Shown piece by piece: positions 53,641 to 62,564 of a stretch of 64,000 nt of DNA. Positions within the stretch are counted from its first letter, which is position 1. Each line of letters opens with the position of its first letter. The notes under the pieces were generated by a model. That model was not told the DNA's origin. It did not search any database and was given only the letters and a program-made list of their open reading frames with translations. A program made the translations under genes and the position numbers. The stretch lies in the NCBI RefSeq assembly GCF_016919065.1, contig NZ_JAFFQA010000010.1, positions 1-64,000 of the forward strand, given 5' to 3'. The DNA is from Desulfobulbus rhabdoformis. Lineage in GTDB: Bacteria; Desulfobacterota; Desulfobulbia; Desulfobulbales; Desulfobulbaceae.

Positions 53641-53935
53641 AAGGGGTGCCTTAAAGGTGTAAGCGCCTGCGGGCAGACGGAATTCGGTTACACCACTTTC
53701 GTTGGTGATCAGGACCTGAGGATGATGGGGATCGCTGTCGCTGATGGCGAGGACCTGGATGGTGTTGGCCAGGGCGGTCCCGCCTTGAAGGAGTGTGCCC
53801 CTCGGCATGCCTTCGGGGATGAGCACGCTAGAATCATCGTCGGTGAAGGTTTCGCTGAAATAGGGGCGGCCTAGATAGAGGGCTTGGACCGTATAGGGTT
53901 GCAGAGGCAGGTTCCATTGCAGAACAAAGGAGGCA
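53641..53935 (-). pseudogene. rhs-type repeat-domain fragment
   Basis: Open minus-strand reading FASFVLQWNLPLQPYTVQAL, YLGRPYFSETFTDDDSSVLI, VLAISDSDPHHPQVL, ESGVTEFRLPAGAYTFKAPL. These are beta-rich repeat units of the same style as the N-terminal part of the Rhs protein at 55076-56600 (GxxxFxLxxGxYxxxxxYLG). It is cut on both sides by transposase relics, so it is a displaced piece of an rhs gene. Confidence 0.7.
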
Positions 53936-54370
53936 AATTTTTGCTTGGCTCTTGTGGAGCTGCTCTAAGATCTTTCCCACACACGGACACGAAAGTAACG
54001 ATCGCGTAACAATTGCTGCTCTGTCCTGCAAACAATGCTACTCACTGAGGAGCTGTATCTTGTGAGTCCAAATGGCCTGCCAATTACCTGAAGACGCAGA
54101 CCGGATCGTTATCTTGCAAGATATATTGCAACATTTCGAGGTTCGTTGCTCTGACCATGGATGCCGTTTTTAAGACTTCAAAAAGATGTTAATGATTTTG
54201 ACATTAAACAGTATGCGGAGCCCAATAGAGCAAGCATCTCTGAGGCCTCATGAACAGGGCAATGAACACTCATTGTCACTAGCCTCAGTAAAGATGCTCT
54301 CCCCACGCCTCCCACGGTTCATTGCGTGATACCAGGTATTCGGGTACTCTTTGCGCAGTGGTCTTACCAT
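53936..54370 (-). pseudogene. REP-associated tyrosine transposase (RAYT) relic
   Basis: The start is intact from ATG 54370: MVRPLRKEYPNTWYHAMNRG, the Y1/RAYT N-terminus, with stop after 40 codons. Further on, in other frames, come RNVAIYLAR, GLRLQVIGRPFGL, YSSVSSIV and LHKSQAKI, the C-terminal DnaA-like helix-turn-helix of this group. The middle is deleted, with stops and shifts; the gene is dead. Confidence 0.8.
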
Positions 54371-54401
54371 TCTGTGATGATATGGAATGGAGCTTAAAAG
54401 A

Positions 54402-54419
54402 GTCAAGCAACGACTTGAC
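54402..54419. repeat. REP-like palindrome upstream of the RAYT relic
   Basis: GTCAAG, CAACGA, CTTGAC with GGGG next to it on the minus strand (GGGGTCAAG). It lies 32 bp upstream of the RAYT start, where these transposases keep their cognate REP hairpins. Confidence 0.55.
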
Positions 54420-54684
54420 CCCTGTCTCCTCATTGCAGAGTCCCGTCGGTGTCGGTGGCGGCATTGAGGTCCAGGTTGGCGGAAGAGATATCTTGGTGCG
54501 GGCCTTATTTGCGTTCATCTCCAATAAACCGTTGCACCGGACGAAGCCGTAAAAAGGTCTTATTCCAGCGTGTTAGGCGTTTTGGTTTAACCAAAGATGA
54601 AAGCCCGAAACTTGAGTCAGAAAATAAATGCGCCCTTTTTTTCTGCAGCAGTTTACGTAAAAGAAAAAAATAAGATATGGATGA

Positions 54685-55071
54685 TTACATATCCTTGAAA
54701 TGATGTAACACTTCACCGGTATCCATGTCAATTATAGAACAAAATCCTCCACCCAGCATGCCACTACCTTCTAGAAAATTTTTAGGGTAAAAGTAAATTA
54801 TCCAAAAATTACTCTTTAATATCCGCCTTACCTCGTCTTTGGATGACAGACGGGCAATAACCCATGATAATCTGATAGGTCCCCTGTCAAATCTATCGCT
54901 AACCTTCAGGATTTCAACATCTTGGCCTGTTATATCATACGAGTTGTCGACAGCTACCGAAGCAGCTATCTCAATTGCTTTTTGCTGATCGAAATTTTCA
55001 GATGCGTTAATCCCTGAGCAAGCACTGAGTAGCAAAGAAACAAATATAAACAAGATAGTTTTCGTTTTCAT
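54685..55071 (-). CDS. small lipoprotein, candidate immunity protein
   Basis: 128 residues with a lipoprotein signal peptide (TILFIFVSLLLSAC, lipobox LLSAC, mature Cys about 18). The mature part is a compact alpha/beta protein (AIEIAASVAVDNSYDI, VIARLSSKDEVRRILKSNFW, IIDMDTGEVLHHF). It follows the Rhs C-terminal cassette by 4 bp on the same strand, the usual place of an immunity gene. No family recognised; immunity role is inferred from position only. A lipoprotein anchor would mean protection in the periplasm. Confidence 0.65.
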   Translation of the reverse strand: MKTKTILFIFVSLLLSACSGINASENFDQQKAIEIAASVAVDNSYDITGQDVEILKVSDRFDRGPIRLSWVIARLSSKDEVRRILKSNFWIIYFYPKNFLEGSGMLGGGFCSIIDMDTGEVLHHFKDM

Positions 55072-55075
55072 TTCA

Positions 55076-56431
55076 TTAATACCTCAGAGTTTTATCCCCC
55101 ACTCCAGGAGTGTGTTTTTTAATGATACCTTTATTTGTTCCAAGATAGATCGGAACACCTTGTATCCCTGATGTTATAGTGTCAAAAGGTGAAAAGTAAG
55201 GACTCATTCTGCCATCGCCAGGATGAGTGTGGTAAATCCCTTCTTTACTTGTATCCTCTGAAATGCAATTAAAGTCATCGGTGTTCATTCCAGATTTATC
55301 ACCTTCAACAGGCGCTGCATATGAATACATCCCATCTGGTGTACCATAAACATATCCACCATATTCTCGGTCTGCCTTTTCAGATTTCGGCATTGAATAA
55401 TCGATTGCATCAATAGCAGCAGCGTCTACTGTGCCAAATTTATCACCTGGAGCTAACCCCAGTCTATCGCTCCAATTGATCGGGTTTTGAACGACATACG
55501 AATATAGATTCATCCCTCCACCCAACCCTATAGGATCAGCAGATATATATCGTCCCGTTTCTGGATCATAAAATCTGTGCCAATTATAATGCAATCCACT
55601 CTCAGGATCAACCATCTGACCGGGGAAGCGGAAGCGGTGTCCGATCTGGTTGATGGCCTCGGTCACCTGGCCAAAGGGTTGGGTCTCTCCCTTCCAGATT
55701 ACGGTTCCGGCCTCGTTGACGAGCAGTTGGGCTGTACCCAGGTGATCGTTCAGATAATAGAACACTTGGGGCGCGTCGGCAACCGGGGTTGCCGAGGTAT
55801 TCAACATTCCGGCCAGTGATCCAGACAACAGGGCCAGCATTGGCCGGTATTGGGGTTGGGTCCCGTGCCAGAGAGGTGGATGGGGATCGTGGAGGCGACT
55901 GAGCATTCCTCCATAACCATCTATTATTTCCACCGGCGTGTCCCAAAAGGGGTAGATGCTGATATCCCCACTCCAAAACTGCTGGTCGTCGTAGGTGATT
56001 TGTAGGTGGTAATGGCCCTCGGGCAGGGTGAAGCGAACTTGGCCGTCGGCCCCGGTGATCAGCTCTTGGCGCATGGGTATCCCGTCGGTGGTGCAAAGCG
56101 TCACCACGGCCCCTTGTACCAGGCCATCAGGATCGGTTTCAGTGGCCAGATCGAAGTCACGTACGGTAACGATCATGCGGCCCAGTTCGATGATCAGGAT
56201 GCCCTCGCCCTCAAATTCCTGACTGATGAACTCCTGGCCAAGCAGGGTGGTCACAGCGTAATAGGGCAGTTCTTCAGGCACCAGGAAATGGACCATGCCC
56301 TGATCGTCGCTGTCTGCGTAGAGGTCAGTGGCGTTGAGTCCCTCGCCTTCGTCCATGGAGTAGAGGTAACAGCGCAGCCCAGAGACCGGTTCTTCACCTT
56401 CTCCCAGATCCCTGAGCACGGTTACGACCAT
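55076..56431 (-). CDS. Rhs C-terminal part with DUF4329/JAMM-like tip
   Basis: 451-codon frame. First about 180 residues: beta-rich repeat units (DGQVRFTLPEGHYHLQITYD). Then the Rhs core end: YYLNDHLGTAQLLVNEAGTV, FPGQMVDPESGLHYNWHRFY, GRYISADPIGLGGGMNLYSY and the hinge PINWSDRLGL. After the hinge, a 120-residue tip with EYGGYVYG and GIYHTHPGDGRMSPYFSPFD, i.e. H-x-H-x10-S-x2-D, as in DUF4329 and close to the JAMM/MPN metal motif. The ATG at 56431 is inside a repeat unit, so the true protein was longer; upstream frame is broken at about 56500. Toxin activity of the tip is inferred. Confidence 0.8.
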   Translation of the reverse strand: MVVTVLRDLGEGEEPVSGLRCYLYSMDEGEGLNATDLYADSDDQGMVHFLVPEELPYYAVTTLLGQEFISQEFEGEGILIIELGRMIVTVRDFDLATETDPDGLVQGAVVTLCTTDGIPMRQELITGADGQVRFTLPEGHYHLQITYDDQQFWSGDISIYPFWDTPVEIIDGYGGMLSRLHDPHPPLWHGTQPQYRPMLALLSGSLAGMLNTSATPVADAPQVFYYLNDHLGTAQLLVNEAGTVIWKGETQPFGQVTEAINQIGHRFRFPGQMVDPESGLHYNWHRFYDPETGRYISADPIGLGGGMNLYSYVVQNPINWSDRLGLAPGDKFGTVDAAAIDAIDYSMPKSEKADREYGGYVYGTPDGMYSYAAPVEGDKSGMNTDDFNCISEDTSKEGIYHTHPGDGRMSPYFSPFDTITSGIQGVPIYLGTNKGIIKKHTPGVGDKTLRY

Positions 56432-56600
56432 ATCGCGATGGGGGATGGTCAGGCTGGCTGAGAGGACTGCTGGTGTTTCGATTGCTCGATCATAAAGTCA
56501 TAGCCCAGGTAGTGGGCCTGGATCCTATAGGCTCCGGCTTGAACAGCAAAGGAGGCCACGCCGGAACTATCGGTTATGGTGCAGGCTTTACTTGTGGGTG
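56432..56600 (-). pseudogene. 5' remnant of the truncated rhs gene
   Basis: Minus-strand readings ACTITDSSGVASFAVQAGAY and RIQAHYLGYDFMIEQ in one frame, then AIETPAVLSASLTIPHRDMV in another that joins the downstream Rhs frame. A frameshift near 56500 and a clean loss of sequence at about 56600, 20 bp from the TPR gene stop, show that the rhs gene has lost its N-terminus. Confidence 0.75.
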
Positions 56601-56620
56601 CTTTTGTTGTTTGGAAAATG

Positions 56621-59581
56621 TCAAGATTTCATCTCTTTTAACAGGCCCGTGACAGCATCTCCCCAACTGGGATCTATGGATTTTGCTCGTAAAAGGTCAT
56701 ATTTGGCTTCGTTTTTCAGTCCTAATTCCTTATTGCAGTCTCCACGGTAGTAATACAGTTGGGCGCTGTTGTTATCTATTTGTAACCCTGATGTAAAATC
56801 AGATTTTGCTTTCAAATATTCTTTTAATTCATAATACACTAATCCTCTATCCAGGAAGAATGAAGCATCTGACGAATGCAACTCTATTGCCTTATTGAGG
56901 TGAGTGAGCGCATTTTTTCGATCGTTAAATTTCTCTTTATAGAGGCAACCGAGTTCGTAATGAGCCGAAAAATTATTCTGTTCAAGAGAGATTGCTGTAA
57001 GGAAATCATCCTTTGCTTGTTGGGGTTTATTTTGAGAAGCAAGCTGAATTCCCCGCGCCACATAGAATGGAGCTGTTTCTTGTTTGTGCCCTATAGTGCT
57101 TCCTGTCTTAGCCGAAACTACAGCAAGTAGCCGGGTGTACTCATCTTTTCCAGATTGAGCGTTCTCGAGTGCTTTCCGTAGATCCGTTTCAGCTTTGGTG
57201 TATTCTCCAAGTTGCATGTAGCAATGGGCTCGATCGGCAAGAATTGTATCCTTGTTCGGCGAAATTTCGAGCATACTGCTGTAATCTTCCGCTGCAAGTT
57301 CAAATTTTTCCTGTGAGCTATAAAGCGCAGCTCTGTAGAGGTAAATTTCAGGGCGTTTGGGATTGGCAGCTATTGCCCGGCCATAATACTCCAGTGCCTT
57401 CTCTGAATTTCTCTTCCACTGACTGTAAATTTGGCCAAGTTGAAAAAGGGCGTAATCATCTTGAGGATTCTGTTGCAACATCAAGAGAAACGCATGTTCA
57501 GCCTGGTCAAATCTCCCCATTCGTAGATCTTCTTCTGCAGTCCACCGCTGTTCCTCTTGCTCATTTACCAGAGGGACCGGAGGTGGCGGAGTGTGCCTTT
57601 GTAGGAATGAATCCAGTTCTGGTGAGGCAAAACCATACATCTTTGCCAATTGCATGTCCTTGATCGCCTCTTCATTGCGGCCGACCGCCTCAAAGCAAAG
57701 CCCACGCTGATAATGGGCTTCGCCTAGTGTCCCGTTGACCTCCAATAGTTTGGAATAGACTGTGATAGCTTGCTCCCACTGATGATCAAGATAAAGGGCT
57801 CTGCCGAATTCAAAGATATATCGTTCGTTTTGTGGTTCCTGTTTGACTGCAGCACCAAAGAATTTTGCAGCCAGGTGCTGGTCTGCTTCAAGATCGGAGG
57901 CAATTTTTCCTTGGAGTGCGAGTGCTGCCGCGTGCCTTGGAGTCGTTTGCAAAACTTCCATGACACATGTTTTTGCCTCTTGCGGCATCCTGCGAAAATA
58001 CAAATTTTCACAATCATCTAAATCTTGGGGGGGATCATTAGCCGGAGCCGATAGGGGGATGGGAGGTAGAGAATTTTCAGTGGCCTGTATGGGATAAGGG
58101 GGTAGGGAAGGTTCGAGATCAGGTGTCGTCTCAATCGCTTGAGAGGGAGGCTGGGGAGGTTGTGGATTTGTTTGGGCCTGAGATCGAATAAGTTGCTCGG
58201 CCCTCTGTTTGGCCATTTCTGCAAACTTAGGGTCGAGCTTAGCAAGTGCCAGTATATCCTCCAGTGCCTCCTGCGGTTTACCGGTAAGTTCGTAGATATC
58301 GGCTCTCCTCAAACGAGCACGACTGAAAGTGGGGTCAGCTTCCAGCGCATTGGTGAAATATACAATCGCTTTTTCGTAGTGGGATTTTTGAGCAAGAATA
58401 TCCCCAAGGTCAAAGGAGTAAACCGCTTGGACCGTATCCCGTTTTTCTAGGCGAAAGGCTTGTTTGTAGAGTGCTATACCTTTATCTACATCATTGTGCT
58501 GCAGAATCCGTAAAGCGCCCAATTGGGCATAGGTGCGCGCGTCTTCAGGGGCAATGCGTATAAGATGGAGAAGATCGGCTTCAGCTTCATCAATGTGGCC
58601 TAAGTTATATAAAACCTCGGATCGTGCCGCCAAGGCCCACTGGTTATCGACATCCCGCAATAGTGCTTTAGCAAAGTCAGAGATCGATTCCTCGTTATTG
58701 AAAAGGTATCGGTTCTTTACCCCTTGGTAAAAATCGGGCCACGGTGAATGGGGAAAATCGTACCGATATTGATTAATAGCCTTATCAATAAGCCGAGCTT
58801 TCTCCCCCCCTTCTGGAAAAATGGCAACCATGATATCCAGGCGGGTAGGACGAAGGATCTTCATCTTGAGTAGTTCAAGTGGAAGGGTATAGACAATGCT
58901 TCCTTTAGGGGACTCATTGACGCAAGTGCGCAGGAAATTCATGAGTTCACGGTTGCTGCCGCGCCACATCGGAAGAATGGTATAGAATTTAGCTCGATAG
59001 GCAGCCATCCAACATTTGTCGGCTTCGATTGCTTTTCTGAACCATGCGTCGATGACGTCAATTGTCTGATCTTGGAGCAACGACACGCTAATAAGAAGGG
59101 AAGCGCTTTGCGGGTCTTGGGGCTGCATTGCCCAGGCTGACTCGAGTGCAAGTTGAGCCCGATGCAATAGCTTATTAATAGTGGTTCGTTGTTGTATGGA
59201 GACTGATTTTACCGGACCATTTCCTCGGATACGCCACGCCTCTTTAGCAAGGCAACTCCCCAAAATTACTTTGGGAAAATGGGATTTTTTCCTTGCCTTG
59301 TACCACTCTTCAATTTGATTTGGTTGTGTACAGAATAAGGGATCTGCGTAGACCTCTTCAAGCAAACGTAAACCGTTCACTGAAAGCTTTTTTTGTTCGA
59401 GCAATGTGGCAAGGGTTCGTTCCGCATTCTTGTAGCGTCGTTTCTGGACATCAGCCATCAGGTGTTGGACAATCGTTTTAGGGGGGGCAGGCTGAGGAGG
59501 CTTTTTTGCGTGAGTTATGGAAGCTAAACAAAAAAAACATAATAGAATGCAAATTTTGTTACGGAAAAAATGAAGTCTCAT
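56621..59581 (-). CDS. large secreted TPR-repeat protein
   Basis: 986 residues with signal peptide (CILLCFFCLASITHA). The N-terminal third is helical with ILGSCLAKEAWRIRGNG and many Trp/Pro; then at least a dozen TPR units, e.g. PEDARTYAQLGALRILQHND, DDYALFQLGQIYSQWKRNSE, KRPEIYLYRAALYSSQEKF. A proline-rich spacer of about 70 residues (NPQPPQPPSQAIETTPDLEP) splits the repeat array in two. The start ATG 59581 begins the signal peptide; a frame extension of 19 residues upstream is unlikely. Function unknown; likely a periplasmic scaffold. Next to a broken rhs gene. Confidence 0.75.
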   Translation of the reverse strand: MRLHFFRNKICILLCFFCLASITHAKKPPQPAPPKTIVQHLMADVQKRRYKNAERTLATLLEQKKLSVNGLRLLEEVYADPLFCTQPNQIEEWYKARKKSHFPKVILGSCLAKEAWRIRGNGPVKSVSIQQRTTINKLLHRAQLALESAWAMQPQDPQSASLLISVSLLQDQTIDVIDAWFRKAIEADKCWMAAYRAKFYTILPMWRGSNRELMNFLRTCVNESPKGSIVYTLPLELLKMKILRPTRLDIMVAIFPEGGEKARLIDKAINQYRYDFPHSPWPDFYQGVKNRYLFNNEESISDFAKALLRDVDNQWALAARSEVLYNLGHIDEAEADLLHLIRIAPEDARTYAQLGALRILQHNDVDKGIALYKQAFRLEKRDTVQAVYSFDLGDILAQKSHYEKAIVYFTNALEADPTFSRARLRRADIYELTGKPQEALEDILALAKLDPKFAEMAKQRAEQLIRSQAQTNPQPPQPPSQAIETTPDLEPSLPPYPIQATENSLPPIPLSAPANDPPQDLDDCENLYFRRMPQEAKTCVMEVLQTTPRHAAALALQGKIASDLEADQHLAAKFFGAAVKQEPQNERYIFEFGRALYLDHQWEQAITVYSKLLEVNGTLGEAHYQRGLCFEAVGRNEEAIKDMQLAKMYGFASPELDSFLQRHTPPPPVPLVNEQEEQRWTAEEDLRMGRFDQAEHAFLLMLQQNPQDDYALFQLGQIYSQWKRNSEKALEYYGRAIAANPKRPEIYLYRAALYSSQEKFELAAEDYSSMLEISPNKDTILADRAHCYMQLGEYTKAETDLRKALENAQSGKDEYTRLLAVVSAKTGSTIGHKQETAPFYVARGIQLASQNKPQQAKDDFLTAISLEQNNFSAHYELGCLYKEKFNDRKNALTHLNKAIELHSSDASFFLDRGLVYYELKEYLKAKSDFTSGLQIDNNSAQLYYYRGDCNKELGLKNEAKYDLLRAKSIDPSWGDAVTGLLKEMKS

Positions 59582-60189
59582 GGTGAATAAATAGATAATT
59601 ATTTTATAGTGATAAAGATACAAATCAATGAAAAACACATATGCATATATGTCGTGTATAAATAGGAGTATTGCATAATATCAAAAAGGTTATGTCAATA
59701 TAAAAGTGCATATGAGACCAATAAAAAACAGGCGTCCTTTGATTGGTGTTTTGAATGATGTTTTTTTCAGTCAAGAGCATGTTTTGGTGGCAAAAGGAAA
59801 ATTTATCTAGAGGGAGGGATAATCAATATCGATAATGTTGAATCATGTGGCTGGAACATTTGGGAACCAAAGATCAAATCAATTTCAGGTTGTTTTCGGT
59901 AAGCCTGGAACGATCAATAATGGTCCTGAAATTGGGCTCTTCCCACTGCTATTGATCAATTGCATCGAACTAAGGAGGGCGTCGCTGTAGACCTCAATCC
60001 CGGCGAGATATGAGTAACGTTTCTATGGTGCCTTTAGGTCCAAGGCTTGGTAACGTAATCAAATAGCCTGTCGATGCAACCTGTTCGAAAAAACGTATTT
60101 ATCAGCGGTCTGATAGCCCAAAGCTGATGGCTACCACGCCAAGCCTGGAGCCGATCAGGAGGGCGCCCAAAAAAATCACAGCCCTGTTT
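59582..60189. other. intergenic region with possible further nrdD debris
   Basis: AT-rich first 300 bp suited to the TPR gene promoter. From about 60190 down to 60050, minus-strand pieces such as FFGAPP and INTFFEQVASTGYLIT may continue the nrdD relic, but frames are broken. No gene. Confidence 0.4.
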
Positions 60190-60775
60190 TTACAACTCCC
60201 GCGTATTGGGGCTAAGCGACAACACATGGAACGGGCGTCGTCGGGACGAAGATCGGAATTGATGAAGTTGGCGAAGTAGGGCAGACCATACCGGGCCGTG
60301 GTTTGCCAGAGCTGTTCCAGGCTTGCATGTTCCCAGTCAAGGTCTGCGGTGACGTTGTAGTTGTAGGTGGAATTGGAAAGGTGAAAACCCTACCCAGGCA
60401 TCGCCCTCCGCCCAGAGTACACCGAGAGCAGGTTGAGATCGTGAAGTGGAGATCTCCTTGGATATGGGCCTGGCGGCACCTCGGCAGAATGGATCTTTTT
60501 GAGCCAATAGGTGCGACTGAGTTCACTTAAGATGTAATTATTCAGTCCCTGCAGAGAGTAGGACATATTGGAATTTTCCTGAACCCGCCAGTCCAGTTGC
60601 TGCAAATATCCGTCAATCAGGTCAAGGTTAGTCTGGGCGACCATCTCTCACAGGCTAGCATGCTGGTCCCGGTAGAGGATGTAGGCCTTGGCTGTTTTTT
60701 AAGAGAGAGGGGAGCAGGACCTCCTCCATTGCATCCTGACTGAAGCACTTGAACAACAACGACAAACCAGGCTGT
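60190..60775 (-). pseudogene. nrdD: anaerobic ribonucleotide reductase relic
   Basis: In broken frames: SQDAMEEVLL, KAYILYRDQH (end of the ATP cone), DWRVQENSNMSYSLQGLNNY, ILSELSRTYWLKKI, HDLNLLSVY, then after a large gap TYNVTADLDWEHASLEQLW-like text (TYNYNVTADLDWEH) and YGLPYFANFINSDLRPDDA, RSMCCRL. All are NrdD signatures in the right order. About 200 central codons between LLSVY and TYN are deleted, and several frameshifts are present. Non-functional. Confidence 0.85.
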
Positions 60776-60847
60776 CTAATTTTGAAGATTTTGAAAATGA
60801 ATCGCGACACGCTTTATGATCGAATTACCGCCGCAAAATGTTAAACA

Positions 60848-62086
60848 CTAACCGTGAGGGGGCAGATGTTCCATGATTGTCTCCAGGAGACTTTCCGGTG
60901 GAGACACGGCATCTGCCAGTCCTGATGCCTCTATCTCTTCCAGAGCCTCTCGTAGCATACAGCTGAGGGGATGTTTGATGGTTATTTTTCGGTGCTCAGC
61001 TTTGAAAAAGCGGAGTGTGTCCAGAGAGCAGAGCTTTGCCCCTGAGAAAAAATTCAGGGAAACGGTACCGGCAAAGTGATCGACTACAGAGCGAATGAGG
61101 GGATCTATCCCCTGTCTCCTTCCAGGTGAGGCAGGGAAGGAATCAGGCATGGTGAGAACGATTCCGTTCGTGTGTTTTTGCAGAGTAAAGCCAGCAGCAG
61201 TGCTGAGGTAACACTGTCCTGCAAGAAGTGGTGTTTCGCTGGTCAGAGGCACTACCTGAATACGGCAAATTTGATTCATGTAATGCACCAGAGGCGCAAG
61301 CAGGACGCTGGGCATGGTTTGCAGCACAAGAAGGCTGCCTGCAAATTCACTTGAAATTTTGACTAAAAGAGGAAAAAGCTCAGCAATGCCGCCAGCTCCG
61401 GAGATAATAATGGCTAACCGCTGACAGGGAACCCGGTTGGCTGGCTTTTTTATAAGGTTTTCGAGGGGAGGGGGAGGCGACAACAGTCTAAAATGCTCGA
61501 CATGTGCCTTTGCTGCATCATGAATGGTTTTGAGATAATGTTGGCGTACCTCTTCGGGATCCTGCTCGTGTCGGGGTTTGACCAGAAAATCCACCGCACC
61601 CAGACGAAGAAAGTCAATAATGGTCTCCTGAGAACGATTACTCAAGTTACTGATAATGACTACGGGGCAGGGGTGGGTCAACATGAATCGTTTGAGCGCC
61701 GAAGTGCCCCCCATGCCGGGCATGTTTACATCCAGGGTGATCAGGTCAGGGTGTAATTCTTGGTTGCGTTGCAGGGCCTCATGACCATTCGATGCTTCGC
61801 CAACCACTTCCATGGTTCCATCTGATTCCAGAATATCTCTGATAATGCGTCGAAAGAGTTTGGAATCATCAACAACCAGAATTCTTTTTTTGGGTGTCGG
61901 GGCAGTAGTCACTGCGACCAGCTGGTTTTTTAGAGCCACATCGGGGCTTATAATTTCTGAGGGGCGTTCTTTGGAGATTGTGATGAGAAGGTTGCATTCC
62001 TGACAGTGAAAACTGTGGTACAGACCTTGGGCTGCGTCCAGATCGACATCGTAACGTTTTCCGCATTCCTCACAAAAAACGATCAT
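60848..62086 (-). CDS. zinc-ribbon/receiver/degenerate CheB-like protein
   Basis: 412 residues in three parts. 1-40: zinc ribbon with C5-E-E-C8 and C28-Q-E-C31. 67-171: receiver domain, acidic pair D73-D74, phospho-acceptor D119 in LITLDVNMPGM, K170 in LVKP. 222-390: aligned to the CheB methylesterase fold, with QTMPSVLLAPLVHYMNQICR and GIDPLIRSVVDHFAG. The catalytic triad is gone: the Ser of the GAST motif is Gly in IISGAGG, the His of QHMP is Thr257, and the Asp-bearing GMGxDG motif is missing. So a phospho-switch with a dead esterase, perhaps a binding module. Last gene of an operon with ABC-transport and PilZ genes. Confidence 0.85.
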   Translation of the reverse strand: MIVFCEECGKRYDVDLDAAQGLYHSFHCQECNLLITISKERPSEIISPDVALKNQLVAVTTAPTPKKRILVVDDSKLFRRIIRDILESDGTMEVVGEASNGHEALQRNQELHPDLITLDVNMPGMGGTSALKRFMLTHPCPVVIISNLSNRSQETIIDFLRLGAVDFLVKPRHEQDPEEVRQHYLKTIHDAAKAHVEHFRLLSPPPPLENLIKKPANRVPCQRLAIIISGAGGIAELFPLLVKISSEFAGSLLVLQTMPSVLLAPLVHYMNQICRIQVVPLTSETPLLAGQCYLSTAAGFTLQKHTNGIVLTMPDSFPASPGRRQGIDPLIRSVVDHFAGTVSLNFFSGAKLCSLDTLRFFKAEHRKITIKHPLSCMLREALEEIEASGLADAVSPPESLLETIMEHLPPHG

Positions 62087-62132
62087 CTTCCGTTGCTCAG
62101 ATCAAAAGTCGTTTGGAAGCCGAGGACATTGT

Positions 62133-62564
62133 TCATAGGTTTTGCGCAAGCGATTGGCGAATACCGGCCAGATACGCTTTCAATGCTTTGTGGTCGTCTT
62201 CAAAAATATCCACAAACCTGGCCCCGATCTCAAAACGCTTCTCTCCTTGGTCCTTTTTCGACCAGACAACCTCTGCTATGGCCGTAAGCGGAGCCTTGAC
62301 CATACTTTCGTTAACCAGTTGAGAAACGCCTTGCCTGTGATGTTGCCAGCCCAACAGGTCGATACTGAGACAGAGCTGGTCTTTTTCCTTGTAGGCTGTT
62401 TCTATAAAAAAACAGAGTCCCTCATCACTGATATTGCATAAAATGCCTGGTGCTCCAGGGCCAGATGCAAGAGGGTAGCTCAGTTGTTTGACCTGGAGAG
62501 TGGCTGTCTTCTCCACTCGACTCCATTCTCTGCATTCGTTATTTGTGGGGAGTGTATCTGTCAT
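62133..62564 (-). CDS. PilZ-domain c-di-GMP-binding protein
   Basis: 143 residues. REWSR (RxxxR) near residue 12 and NISDEG (D/NxSxxG) near residue 43 are the two c-di-GMP-binding motifs of PilZ, both intact, followed by beta strands and IGARFVDIFEDDHKALKAYL. ATG 62564 overlaps the stop of the binding-protein gene (ATGA), implying coupled translation. Single-domain PilZ, no partner domain. It links a second messenger to this operon. Confidence 0.88.
   Translation of the reverse strand: MTDTLPTNNECREWSRVEKTATLQVKQLSYPLASGPGAPGILCNISDEGLCFFIETAYKEKDQLCLSIDLLGWQHHRQGVSQLVNESMVKAPLTAIAEVVWSKKDQGEKRFEIGARFVDIFEDDHKALKAYLAGIRQSLAQNL

Noticed and set aside
60848..62086. Annotation as active chemotaxis methylesterase CheB
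   Set aside because: Ser, His and Asp of the catalytic triad are all missing, an N-terminal zinc ribbon is added, and no chemotaxis genes are near.
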